Program-made: the position numbers and the translations under genes | Part shown: piece after piece, positions 1 through 5,050 of the stretch | How positions within the stretch are numbered: the stretch's first letter is position 1 | Layout: each line of letters begins with the position of its first letter | Assembly: GCA_030622775.1 (NCBI GenBank) | Contig: JAUXFS010000161.1 | Location: 1-5,549, forward strand | Direction: 5' to 3' | DNA: 5,549 nt | Origin: Rhodospirillales bacterium | Lineage (GTDB): Bacteria; Pseudomonadota; Alphaproteobacteria; Rhodospirillales; Defluviicoccaceae | Notes under the pieces: model-generated | What the model was told of the DNA's origin: nothing | Database searches by the model: none | Seen by the model: only the letters and a program-made list of their open reading frames with translations

Positions 1-4
1 GAAA

Positions 5-385
5 ATGCAGACACTCTCCGACGTCCGATCCGAACCATCCGAAGCGGAGGTGGTGACCAAGGCCGCCGTCCGTGCGGCAAACCTGCTCGGCCTGTCGAAC
101 AAGGTGCTGTCGAACGTGCTTGGCGTTTCCGAAGCCACCGTTTCTCGGATGAAGCGCGACGGCTATGTCCTCCGCAAAGGGCAGAAATCCTTCGAGTTGG
201 CGGTGCTGTTCCTCCGGCTGTACCGCTCTCTCGATGCGATCGTCGGCGGAGACGACGCGATCGCTGAAAGCTGGCTTAGGAACGAAAACACCGTTCTCGC
301 CGAAAAACCGATCTCCCTGATTCAGGACATCGCCGGTCTTCTCCATGTCATCGCCTACCTGGACGCCCGACGCGCTGTCGTCTAG
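5..385 (+). CDS. Xre/MbcA/ParS-type (DUF2384) antitoxin of a RES toxin pair
   Basis: This 126-residue protein has the layout of a RES-toxin antitoxin. An Xre-like helix-turn-helix lies at about residues 18-55 (VLSNVLGVSEATVSRMKR is the recognition region). A C-terminal toxin-binding domain spans about residues 65-126, with the family pattern of a tryptophan (W90) followed by N93, L98 and KP (101-102), then a G-rich helix. In the family the C-terminal domain covers the toxin active site and the HTH binds the operon promoter, so autoregulation is expected. The promoter lies left of the window. The ATG is only four bases from the window edge, so no ribosome site can be seen and an earlier start cannot be excluded, although the length is normal for the family. 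The stop lies 41 bp inside the RES gene, which indicates translational coupling. Confidence 0.88.
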   Translation: MQTLSDVRSEPSEAEVVTKAAVRAANLLGLSNKVLSNVLGVSEATVSRMKRDGYVLRKGQKSFELAVLFLRLYRSLDAIVGGDDAIAESWLRNENTVLAEKPISLIQDIAGLLHVIAYLDARRAVV

Positions 386-1112
386 CACGGTTCTTCTAAA
401 AGGCCCGTGCTGGCGTTTCGTCGAGGCGCAGAACCGCGTCTCGACCCTGAAGCTCGTCGACGGTCTCGACGAACAGACCCTGTTGGAGCGCCTGATCGAA
501 GCGGCGAAACCGCCGCTTCCCGCCGACTGCCGTCCCCTCCATTATCTGCTGTCGACGCCGTTCCGTTACGGAGCTCCCTATCCGACCGGCTCCCGATTCC
601 GCCGCGCCGGCCTGACCGAAGGCGTCTACTACGCGTCCGAACGCATCGACACCGCGGCCGCGGAGTTGGTGTTTCACCGGTTGTTGTTCTTCGCCGAGTC
701 CCCGGCGACGCCCTGGCCCGCCAATCCCGGAGAATACACCGCGTTCTCGGTCGGCACCGCCACCGCGCGGGGGATCGACCTGACCCGGCCGCCGCTCGAT
801 CGCGACGGAACGACTTGGCGCCACCCAAACGCCTATGAACCCTGCCAAGCCCTCGCCGACGCCGCCCGTGAGGCATCGGTCGACGTCATCCGCTACCAAT
901 CCGTCCGCGACCCGGCGGCCGGCCCCAACCTGGCGCTCCTGAAGTGCCGCGCTTTTTCCGACTCCAAGCCCGGAGACCGGCAAACCTGGCGCATCCACCT
1001 TAGTTCCACCGGCATCCAAGCCCTCTGCGCCTTTCCGCAACAGCGCCTGTCGTTCGACCGGAACGTTTTCGCCAACGACCCGAGGATTGAAGGAATGAAC
1101 TGGGACCGATAG
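345..1112 (+). CDS. RES-domain toxin (NAD+ phosphorylase / ADP-ribosyltransferase-like)
   Basis: This 255-residue protein is a RES-family toxin. Characterised members (MbcT of Mycobacterium tuberculosis, ParT of Sphingobium, the Pseudomonas putida Xre-RES pair) consume NAD+ or ADP-ribosylate a host protein. The three residues that name the family are visible: Arg in GSRFRRAG (R84-R87), Glu in the helix TAAAE (E107) after GVYYASER, and Ser in YQSVRDP (S186). The N-terminal WRFVEAQNRVSTLKLVD (residues 23-39) is also typical of this subgroup. The ATG at 345 is the only usable start before the conserved W23. It puts the gene in a 41-bp overlap with the antitoxin and has no strong Shine-Dalgarno sequence, so translation probably depends on the upstream gene. 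No catalytic residue is missing and no frameshift is seen, so the toxin looks functional. Whether the reaction is NAD+ phosphorolysis, hydrolysis or transfer to a target cannot be told from sequence. Confidence 0.9.
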   Translation: MSSPTWTPDALSSSTVLLKGPCWRFVEAQNRVSTLKLVDGLDEQTLLERLIEAAKPPLPADCRPLHYLLSTPFRYGAPYPTGSRFRRAGLTEGVYYASERIDTAAAELVFHRLLFFAESPATPWPANPGEYTAFSVGTATARGIDLTRPPLDRDGTTWRHPNAYEPCQALADAAREASVDVIRYQSVRDPAAGPNLALLKCRAFSDSKPGDRQTWRIHLSSTGIQALCAFPQQRLSFDRNVFANDPRIEGMNWDR

Positions 1113-1330
1113 TTGGGGATCGGGGGTACGTCCTGACGGCCGACTCGAAGGTACGGAACACCGAGAAAGGCGCGTGAGATTAATACTGTGTCCCCTGAAT
1201 CCGACTGACCAGATTCACGCGTCGATCGGCGAGAGCATGCACGGCCGAAAATGGCCCGAAATAGGCTTTCTCTCGCTACGGATAATTTGTCATGATGATG
1301 GCGGACGTCACGCTCGGCCAAGGCGGCATG

Positions 1331-1336
1331 AAGGGG
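1331..1336 (+). promoter_or_regulatory. Ribosome binding site that sets the hemerythrin GTG start
   Basis: AAGGGG ends eight bases before the GTG at 1345. This supports a GTG start for the hemerythrin rather than the in-frame ATGs further up (1174, 1237), which would add an N-terminal extension with no resemblance to the family. A nearby ATG at 1329 is in another frame and stops at once. Confidence 0.6.
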
Positions 1337-1344
1337 CACGATCG

Positions 1345-1749
1345 GTGACCGTTGGTATAATTCAGTGGACCGACGAGTACAGCGTCGGCGTGGTTCACCT
1401 GGACGAGCAGCACAAGGGGCTGATCATGCTGATCAATCGCCTCGCCGAGGAGGGCCATCGGTCGAGCGTCGTCGAGGACACGCTCGACGCGCTGGATCGC
1501 TATGCCCGCGAGCATTTCACCGCCGAGGAAACGTTGTTGCGCGCCTGCGACGACCCGGACCTGGACGAGCATCGGCGAAAGCACCGGGCGTTCGAGGAGT
1601 GGTTGAGCGCGATCCGGCAGGTCTACCGCTTCACCACCACCACCGATCCCTTCGCCGAGACCGTCAACGCCTTTCTGCGCAGCTGGCTCGTCAACCACAT
1701 CCTCGAGACCGACATGGCCTACAAACCGCGGCTCGGCGGGCGCTCATAG
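1345..1749 (+). CDS. Bacteriohemerythrin (single-domain O2-binding diiron protein)
   Basis: This 134-residue soluble protein is of normal length for bacteriohemerythrins, four-helix bundle proteins that bind O2 reversibly at a non-haem diiron site. They are thought to sense, store or deliver oxygen in microaerobic bacteria. All seven iron ligands fall at the expected places: H23 (DEQHK), H57 and E61 (HFTAEE), H76 and H80 (HRRKH), H118 (WLVNHI) and D123 (ETD). The opening WTDEYSVGVVHLDEQH is the classic N-terminal signature. The GTG start is chosen by the AAGGGG site and by fit to the family. No signal peptide and no fused signalling domain are present, so it should act in the cytoplasm. It ends two bases before a decayed yjbR copy and lies about 230 bp after the toxin gene, so it is probably transcribed on its own. 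No convincing promoter was found. Confidence 0.93.
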   Translation: MTVGIIQWTDEYSVGVVHLDEQHKGLIMLINRLAEEGHRSSVVEDTLDALDRYAREHFTAEETLLRACDDPDLDEHRRKHRAFEEWLSAIRQVYRFTTTTDPFAETVNAFLRSWLVNHILETDMAYKPRLGGRS

Positions 1750-1751
1750 CG

Positions 1752-1887
1752 GTGACCTACGACGAGTTCGACGAATTCTGCCGCGCGCTTCCCGCCACCA
1801 CCCATGTGGTCCAGCTCGCATGTCTGGAAGGTTGGCGGCAAGGTGTTCGCCATCGGCGGTTGGGACGATGGCGAGGCACGGTCCGCG
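1752..1887 (+). pseudogene. Truncated, frameshifted copy of the YjbR/MmcQ-family gene
   Basis: This stretch is a broken duplicate of the gene at 3603-3965. From the GTG at 1752 it encodes VTYDEFDEFCRALPATTHVV, nearly the same as the intact protein. After CAG (ends 1814) it lacks eight bases, TGGGGCGG, that are present at 3666-3673 of the intact copy, so the frame is lost. The DNA still aligns with 3674-3746. By hand count 125 of 136 aligned bases agree. Similarity fades after about 1887, so roughly the last 215 bp of the gene are missing. The duplicate begins two bases after the hemerythrin stop. The high remaining identity points to a recent or still-converging duplication. No function is expected. 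Confidence 0.88.
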
Positions 1888-1933
1888 ACGACGCGGGCGG
1901 GAAAATACGACCCGTCCTGGAGCAACCACGGCC

Positions 1934-1959
1934 CTATCCCAATTGTCGACAGACCCTAG
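1934..1959 (+). repeat. 26-bp upstream repeat, copy 1 (before the phosphate transporter)
   Basis: This sequence matches 3577-3602 at 21 of 26 positions. Both copies share the blocks CTATCC, AA, TGT, ACAG and CCCTAG in the same spacing. This copy contains the perfect 8-bp palindrome TGTCGACA and ends at the Shine-Dalgarno sequence of the transporter gene. It may be a shared operator or simply part of a local duplication. Confidence 0.6.
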
Positions 1960-1964
1960 GGGGA
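1958..1964 (+). promoter_or_regulatory. Ribosome binding site of the phosphate transporter
   Basis: AGGGGGA lies 11 bases before the ATG at 1976. It fixes that start over the longer in-frame extension, which would run back through the decayed yjbR copy. Confidence 0.6.
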
Positions 1965-1975
1965 CCACCTGTCCG

Positions 1976-3553
1976 ATGAATACCGATCGCGTCTTCGCTC
2001 TCAAGAGCGTCGGGTTGTTCAATCTACGGGAGTTCGCCCGGCTTGGTCTCGGTATCGTGTTCATCATGTCGGTGATGATCTACGCCGAAATCACGATCGG
2101 CGATGTCGGCGGCCGCTACCTCCTGATCACGGCGGCAATGATCGGCGGCTACATGGCGATGAACATCGGCGCCAACGACGTCGCCAACAATGTCGGCCCG
2201 GCGGTCGGCTCGAAGACCCTGACGCTGACCGGCGCCATTGTCATCGCCGCCATTTTCGAAGCGGCCGGCGCGATCGTCGCCGGCGGGGAGGTCACCAGCA
2301 CCATCCGCAAGGGCATCATCTCGCCGGATGCGATCCCCGACATCCGAACCTTCGTGTGGGTGATGATGGCGGCGCTGCTCGCGGGGGCGCTTTGGCTCAA
2401 CATCGCCACCTACCAGGGGCTGCCGGTTTCCACCACCCACTCCATCGTCGGCGGGGTGCTGGGCGCGGGTATCGCGGCCGGCGGCTGGGGGATCGCCGAT
2501 TGGGGCAAAGTGGGCACGATCTTGGCGAGCTGGGTGATCTCGCCGGTGATGGGCGGCATCACCGCCGCCCTCTTTCTCTACTTGATAAAGCGCACGATCA
2601 CCTATCAGCAGGACTGGGTCGCGGCGGCGCGCAAGGTCGTGCCGATCCTGATTGCCGTCATGGCTTGGGCCTTCGCCACCTACCTGTTGCTCAAGGGCCT
2701 GAAACAGGTTTGGAAACTGGATTTTCTCGTCGCCGCCTCGATCGGTCTGGCGGTGGCCGCCGCCGTCTATTTCGCCGTGAAACCGATGATTCAAAGGGCG
2801 GCCGCCGGCCTCGGGCGCGACAGGACCGAGGTCAACAAGCTGTTCGTGGTGCCGCTGATCGCCGCCGCGGCGATGCTCTCCTTCGCCCACGGCGCCAATG
2901 ACGTGGCCAACGCGGTGGGACCCTTGGCTGCCATCTACGACGCGGTGATCACCGGCGGCTTGGCCGAGAAGGCGTCGATCCCGCTGTGGATCATGGTGGT
3001 GGGCGCCATCGGTATCGCGCTCGGTCTCGCCCTGTACGGACCGAAGCTGATCGGTACGGTGGGATCGGAAATCACCGAGCTGGACCAGTCCCGAGCCTTC
3101 TGCATCGCCCTGGCCGCCGCCATTACGGTGATCGTCGCCAGTCAACTGGGGGTCCCGATCAGCTCCACCCATACCGCCATCGGCGCCGTCTTCGGCGTCG
3201 GAATCCTGCGCGAAATCATCAAGGTCAATTACGCAAGGTTGATCGCCGAGATCAGGCTGCACCACCATGGCGAGGATGAGGCGGTTGTCGAGGATTACCT
3301 GCGGCGCTTCGAGGCGGCCTCCTTCCAGCAGAAAGGCGAGATGGTCAAAGAGCTCAAAAAGAAGAAGAAGCGCCCCGCCGACCTGACGCTCAGCAAGCAA
3401 GAGCGAAAGGAACTCAGACGCGAATACCACAGGGACCTGGTCAAACGGTCCTTGGCCCTGAAAATCGTCTCCGCCTGGGTGATCACGGTACCGCTGTCCG
3501 GCCTCATGGCCGCGTTCCTCTTTTTCACCATCCGGGGCATGCTGTTACCGTGA
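1976..3553 (+). CDS. Inorganic phosphate transporter, PiT family
   Basis: This 525-residue inner-membrane protein belongs to the PiT (PHO4) family, which imports phosphate, often as a neutral metal-phosphate complex, driven by a cation gradient. Both inverted halves of the fold carry the signatures: GANDVANNVGPAVGS (65-79) with GLPVSTTHSIVGG (148-160), and HGANDVANAVGP (305-316) with GVPISSTHTAIGA (392-404). Hydrophobic segments suggest 12 or more membrane helices, near 21-38, 48-63, 84-103, 125-145, 151-170, 181-206, 222-240, 250-270, 288-303, 335-358, 375-391, 395-411 and 499-520. Between the last two lies a charged loop of about 85 residues with a lysine run (KELKKKKKRP, 458-467) and the segment HRDLVKRSLALKI. 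This is seen in long alphaproteobacterial members as I recall them. No pho box-like repeat and no partner PhoU/DUF47 gene is visible. It stands between two yjbR copies. The low-affinity, constitutive role typical of Pit proteins is inferred. Confidence 0.93.
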   Translation: MNTDRVFALKSVGLFNLREFARLGLGIVFIMSVMIYAEITIGDVGGRYLLITAAMIGGYMAMNIGANDVANNVGPAVGSKTLTLTGAIVIAAIFEAAGAIVAGGEVTSTIRKGIISPDAIPDIRTFVWVMMAALLAGALWLNIATYQGLPVSTTHSIVGGVLGAGIAAGGWGIADWGKVGTILASWVISPVMGGITAALFLYLIKRTITYQQDWVAAARKVVPILIAVMAWAFATYLLLKGLKQVWKLDFLVAASIGLAVAAAVYFAVKPMIQRAAAGLGRDRTEVNKLFVVPLIAAAAMLSFAHGANDVANAVGPLAAIYDAVITGGLAEKASIPLWIMVVGAIGIALGLALYGPKLIGTVGSEITELDQSRAFCIALAAAITVIVASQLGVPISSTHTAIGAVFGVGILREIIKVNYARLIAEIRLHHHGEDEAVVEDYLRRFEAASFQQKGEMVKELKKKKKRPADLTLSKQERKELRREYHRDLVKRSLALKIVSAWVITVPLSGLMAAFLFFTIRGMLLP

Positions 3554-3576
3554 CTCTTGGGGTTGTGTAGCAGCGG

Positions 3577-3602
3577 CTATCCTAACTGTACACAGGCCCT
3601 AG
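3577..3602 (+). repeat. 26-bp upstream repeat, copy 2 (immediately before yjbR)
   Basis: This is the second copy of the sequence at 1934-1959 (21 of 26 bases identical). It contains CTGT-AC-ACAG, an inverted pair with a two-base spacer, and ends on the base before the ATG of the intact yjbR gene. That gene has no other ribosome-site candidate than the AGG within this repeat, so the repeat may be part of its leader. Confidence 0.6.
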
Positions 3603-3965
3603 ATGACCTACGACGAGTTCAACGCCTTCTGCCGCGCGCTTCCCGCCACCACCCATGTGGTCCAGTGGGGCGGCTCGCATGTCTGGAAAGTCGGCGGCAA
3701 GGTGTTCGCCATCGGCGGCTGGGACGACGGCGAGGCGCGGTTCACGTTCAAGGCCGGCGACATCGCCTACGAAATGCTCAAGGACCAGCCGGGCCTGCGC
3801 CCCGCCCCCTATCTCGCGTCGCGCGGCCTGAAGTGGATCCAGCACTACGCCGAGCCGGGCCTTTCCGACGACGAGTTGAAAGACTATCTGCGCCAGTCCC
3901 ACCGCCTCGTCTCGCTCGGTCTGCCGAAGAAACGCCAACGCGAGTTGGGGCTCGACCGGTCATAG
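3603..3965 (+). CDS. MmcQ/YjbR-family protein
   Basis: This 120-residue protein is a full-length member of the MmcQ/YjbR family, small cytoplasmic proteins with a CyaY-like alpha-beta fold sometimes described as DNA-binding. No enzymatic role is established. Family marks are an N-terminal helix with FCRALPATT (9-17), the strand pair HVWKVGGKVFAIGG (26-39), RFTFKAG (46-52), and a C-terminal helix DDELKDYLRQSHRLVSLGLPKK (89-110). The start is supported by alignment with the duplicate at 1752, which begins at the same codon, although the Shine-Dalgarno sequence is weak. It follows the phosphate transporter by 49 bp in the same direction and could be co-transcribed with it. The gene is intact up to its stop, 57 bp before the inverted-repeat element. 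Its role here is unknown. Confidence 0.88.
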   Translation: MTYDEFNAFCRALPATTHVVQWGGSHVWKVGGKVFAIGGWDDGEARFTFKAGDIAYEMLKDQPGLRPAPYLASRGLKWIQHYAEPGLSDDELKDYLRQSHRLVSLGLPKKRQRELGLDRS

Positions 3966-4022
3966 CCATGTGCCTATACGAGCGAAAGCGAACGGGCGCG
4001 GGAGATGCGTAATGGTTCAAAG

Positions 4023-4065
4023 CGTGCCTATCCGGTTATCACCCACACCCACAACATCTAGGGTG
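4023..4065 (+). repeat. Left 43-bp terminal inverted repeat of the outer element
   Basis: It begins CGTGCCTATCCGGTTATCAC, continues CCACACCCAC and ends AGGGTG. It pairs with the reverse complement of 5008-5050. The mismatches are one at 4030 and three within 4053-4059. A run of 22 bases (4031-4052) is identical. Confidence 0.9.
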
Positions 4066-4085
4066 CACCCATTTTCCGGAGTAAA

Positions 4086-4129
4086 GCTCGGCGTAGGTCG
4101 GAGCGGAGATATCTCCGGCGATGCCGAGC
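4086..4129. repeat. Nested hairpin with a perfect 14-bp palindrome
   Basis: GCTCGGC (4086-4092) pairs with GCCGAGC (4123-4129). Inside the loop is the perfect palindrome CGGAGATATCTCCG (4104-4117). This forms a stem-within-loop structure just inside the left terminal repeat, where a transposase or host factor site, or an RNA structure at the 3' end of the minus-strand cargo transcript, could lie. Confidence 0.5.
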
Positions 4130-4181
4130 AGGAATCCCGGCTGACCCGAAGGGCATTGTAGTGGCTTTGAGGCGGCACTTT

Positions 4182-4232
4182 AGCGTGGCGGAAATCCTAA
4201 TAATTGAGCCGGAATTGGCGAAACGCCACGCT
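4182..4232. repeat. 9-bp perfect stem with 33-base loop
   Basis: AGCGTGGCG (4182-4190) is the exact reverse complement of CGCCACGCT (4224-4232). It lies downstream of the minus-strand cargo gene but has no T-run on either side, so it is not a standard intrinsic terminator. Confidence 0.5.
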
Positions 4233-4468
4233 GCATAACGGGCCGTCACTTCATTGAAATTTGTCTGAAATCTGAGGTGAACGACGCCTATGGAAAATTT
4301 CAGGAAATCAGGGTTTGATGGAATTGTAGAGTTCGAGTGCCGGATTATTCACAAATATCTCTGGGAACTGGTTTTCAAGGTCGCTCAATACGTCATATGG
4401 AGCAAACGGGTTGAGGACCACGCCCTTGCGTGTTGCTTCGTCTTCGCTGCGACTCAGAGTGCGCAGGA

Positions 4469-4475
4469 GACTAAC
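4469..4475 (+). repeat. Target-site duplication, left copy (GACTAAC)
   Basis: GACTAAC here is repeated at 4732-4738 on the other side of the fold-back element. In the coding sense it is GTTAGTC, which occurs once in the rejoined gene (codons 48-50). Confidence 0.8.
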
Positions 4476-4731
4476 CTGAAGTTTTCATTGACCAAAACGA
4501 TAAGTGATTGATTTGACTCACGTTTTGAAAATGAGCCAGTTTCGCTACTGGACACATACATCGACGATGTCGTCGTCAACTGCCGGTATATGAATTCATA
4601 GCTACCGCGTCGTCAAGTCGGAAAAATTCATCGGTGCAGTGTGTCCAGTACTGGACACAAAATGAGGGCACTTAGTGCCATTTTTCGGCTTTAAATCAAT
4701 GAGATAATGTATTCGTCAAGTGAAAACTTCG
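4476..4731. mobile_element. 256-bp fold-back, MITE-like element (inner insertion)
   Basis: This insertion splits the helical-repeat gene. Its ends are inverted: CTGAAGTTTTCATTGAC at the left and, read inward from the right, CGAAGTTTTCACTTGAC. They match except for two one-base indels. ATTGATTT follows at the same offset from each end (4507-4514 and 4693-4700). TACTGGACACA at 4546-4556 is inverted at 4640-4650, and a palindrome TATGAATTCATA (4589-4600) lies near the centre, so the whole element can fold back on itself. It has no room for a transposase and is flanked by the 7-bp duplication GACTAAC. Length, ends, target duplication and exact frame restoration all support a miniature transposable element moved by a transposase elsewhere. 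Its family is not known to me. Confidence 0.82.
4640..4659. repeat. 20-bp perfect palindrome inside the fold-back element
   Basis: TGTGTCCAGTACTGGACACA is identical to its own reverse complement. One half, TACTGGACACA, occurs again at 4546-4556. It could be a dimeric protein binding site or a relic of two abutting element ends. Confidence 0.75.
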
Positions 4732-4738
4732 GACTAAC
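4732..4738 (+). repeat. Target-site duplication, right copy (GACTAAC)
   Basis: This is the second copy of the GACTAAC found at 4469-4475. The preceding base differs (G here, A at the left), which limits the duplication to seven bases. Confidence 0.8.
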
Positions 4739-4913
4739 AGGCGCGGACGGGTTCTTCGCAACGATTCGTGCCAGCGCGTCGCTTTCTTCGACTAGTGCCG
4801 TCAATCGCTCAGGCGATGTAATTTTATCAGCAGCTTCCCGTGCGGCCGTGGGTTTCTTCGTTTTTCCCTTGGTCGCCATCGTTCCGTCCCCCGATGTTCA
4901 GTGCGTGACGTGA

Positions 4914-4942
4914 ATTAAACGCCAGTTCGGAATTCAGAACAA
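4914..4942 (-). promoter_or_regulatory. Candidate sigma-70-type promoter of the helical-repeat gene
   Basis: On the minus strand TTGTTC (4942-4937) and TTTAAT (4919-4914) are separated by 17 bases. The -10 box matches the consensus at five of six positions and the -35 box at three of six. Transcription would begin about 28 bases before the ATG at 4879, leaving room for the GGGGGA ribosome site. It is found by eye only, but it is the one promoter-like pair in the right place. Confidence 0.4.
4925..4940. promoter_or_regulatory. Operator-like dyad between the -35 and -10 boxes
   Basis: GTTCGGAATTCAGAAC is a 16-bp dyad with one mismatched pair. It lies between the two boxes of the candidate promoter, where a bound repressor would block RNA polymerase. 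No regulator gene is present in the window. Confidence 0.3.
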
Positions 4943-5007
4943 TCAGGAGTTAGCCGGACCGTCTCCTCAATGCGCCAGCGGCTGCCCTTGCCTGCCGTCC
5001 GACGAGA

Positions 5008-5050
5008 CACCCTACATATAGTGGGTGTGGGTGATAACCGGACAGGCACG
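5008..5050 (-). repeat. Right 43-bp terminal inverted repeat of the outer element
   Basis: Read on the minus strand from 5050 it begins CGTGCCTGTCCGGTTATCAC and ends AGGGTG at 5013-5008. It matches the left repeat 4023-4065 at 39 of 43 positions. Confidence 0.9.

Larger units (their letters stand above)
4308..4879 (-). pseudogene. Small helical-repeat (LRV/HEAT-like) protein gene split by an insertion
   Basis: The gene reads on the minus strand from the ATG at 4879-4877, with a good GGGGGA ribosome site seven bases upstream, to codon 49. It is then broken by a 256-bp insertion and resumes at 4468, ending at a TGA at 4310-4308. Taking out the insertion and one copy of the 7-bp duplication gives an unbroken 102-codon frame across the join (NPSAPVS then LLRTLSRSEDEATRKG). 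The product has a basic start (MATKGKTKKP) and helical repeats of about 22-26 residues, marked by TSPERL (21-26), NPSAP (43-47), NPFAP (69-73) and NNPAL (90-94). These resemble leucine-rich-repeat-variant or HEAT-like proteins of unknown function. Family members I recall are longer, so the TGA may itself be early. As it stands only a 62-residue N-terminal fragment (4691-4879) could be made, with foreign residues after S49. The family name is tentative; the split is clear. Confidence 0.8.
4023..5050. mobile_element. 1028-bp inverted-repeat-bounded element without transposase (outer insertion)
   Basis: The segment starts and ends with 43-bp inverted repeats that are 39/43 identical, the usual mark of a transposable unit. 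It is lower in GC than the flanking genes. No reading frame inside resembles a transposase. It carries one small minus-strand gene, now split, with its own promoter-like region. It is best read as a non-autonomous element mobilised in trans, or as an insertion-sequence derivative whose transposase was replaced by cargo. Without the inner insertion it would be 765 bp. No clear target duplication is seen at the ends. A GGTTC sequence at 4014-4018 and GAACC at 5051-5055 add a further inverted match with a four-base offset, so the true ends could lie slightly further out. To its right is a DinB gene remnant lacking its 5' part, so insertion was followed or accompanied by loss. I could not assign the repeats to a known insertion-sequence family. 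Confidence 0.72.

Noticed and set aside
396..1040. Minus-strand frames opposite the RES toxin gene
   Set aside because: They are arginine- and glycine-rich shadows of the well-supported toxin gene.
1174..1344. N-terminal extension of hemerythrin from the ATG at 1174 or 1237
   Set aside because: The added residues have no family resemblance, and the AAGGGG site favours the GTG at 1345.
1820..1975. N-terminal extension of the phosphate transporter
   Set aside because: It would translate the decayed yjbR copy out of frame. The ATG at 1976 has a ribosome site and fits the family.
2024..3430. Long minus-strand frame of 468 codons opposite the transporter
   Set aside because: It is a shadow of high-GC coding sequence, rich in H, D, G and R, with no hydrophobic core or domain.
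3970..4031. GTGCCTAT repeated at 3970-3977 and 4024-4031
   Set aside because: The match is only eight bases and does not extend into the rest of the terminal repeat, so chance is likely.
4058..4249. Minus-strand 63-codon frame in the left arm of the outer element
   Set aside because: It has no recognisable domain, is rich in residues typical of random frames, crosses two hairpins and ends in the terminal repeat.
4290..4511. Plus-strand 73-codon frame with a ribosome-site-like GAGGTGAA upstream
   Set aside because: It lies opposite the C-terminal half of the split helical-repeat gene and runs into the fold-back element. The minus-strand reading explains the sequence far better.
4546..4659. 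Palindrome-rich region considered as an integron attC site
   Set aside because: The conserved RYYYAAC and GTTRRRY ends are not present in the right arrangement, and the fold-back element explains the symmetry.
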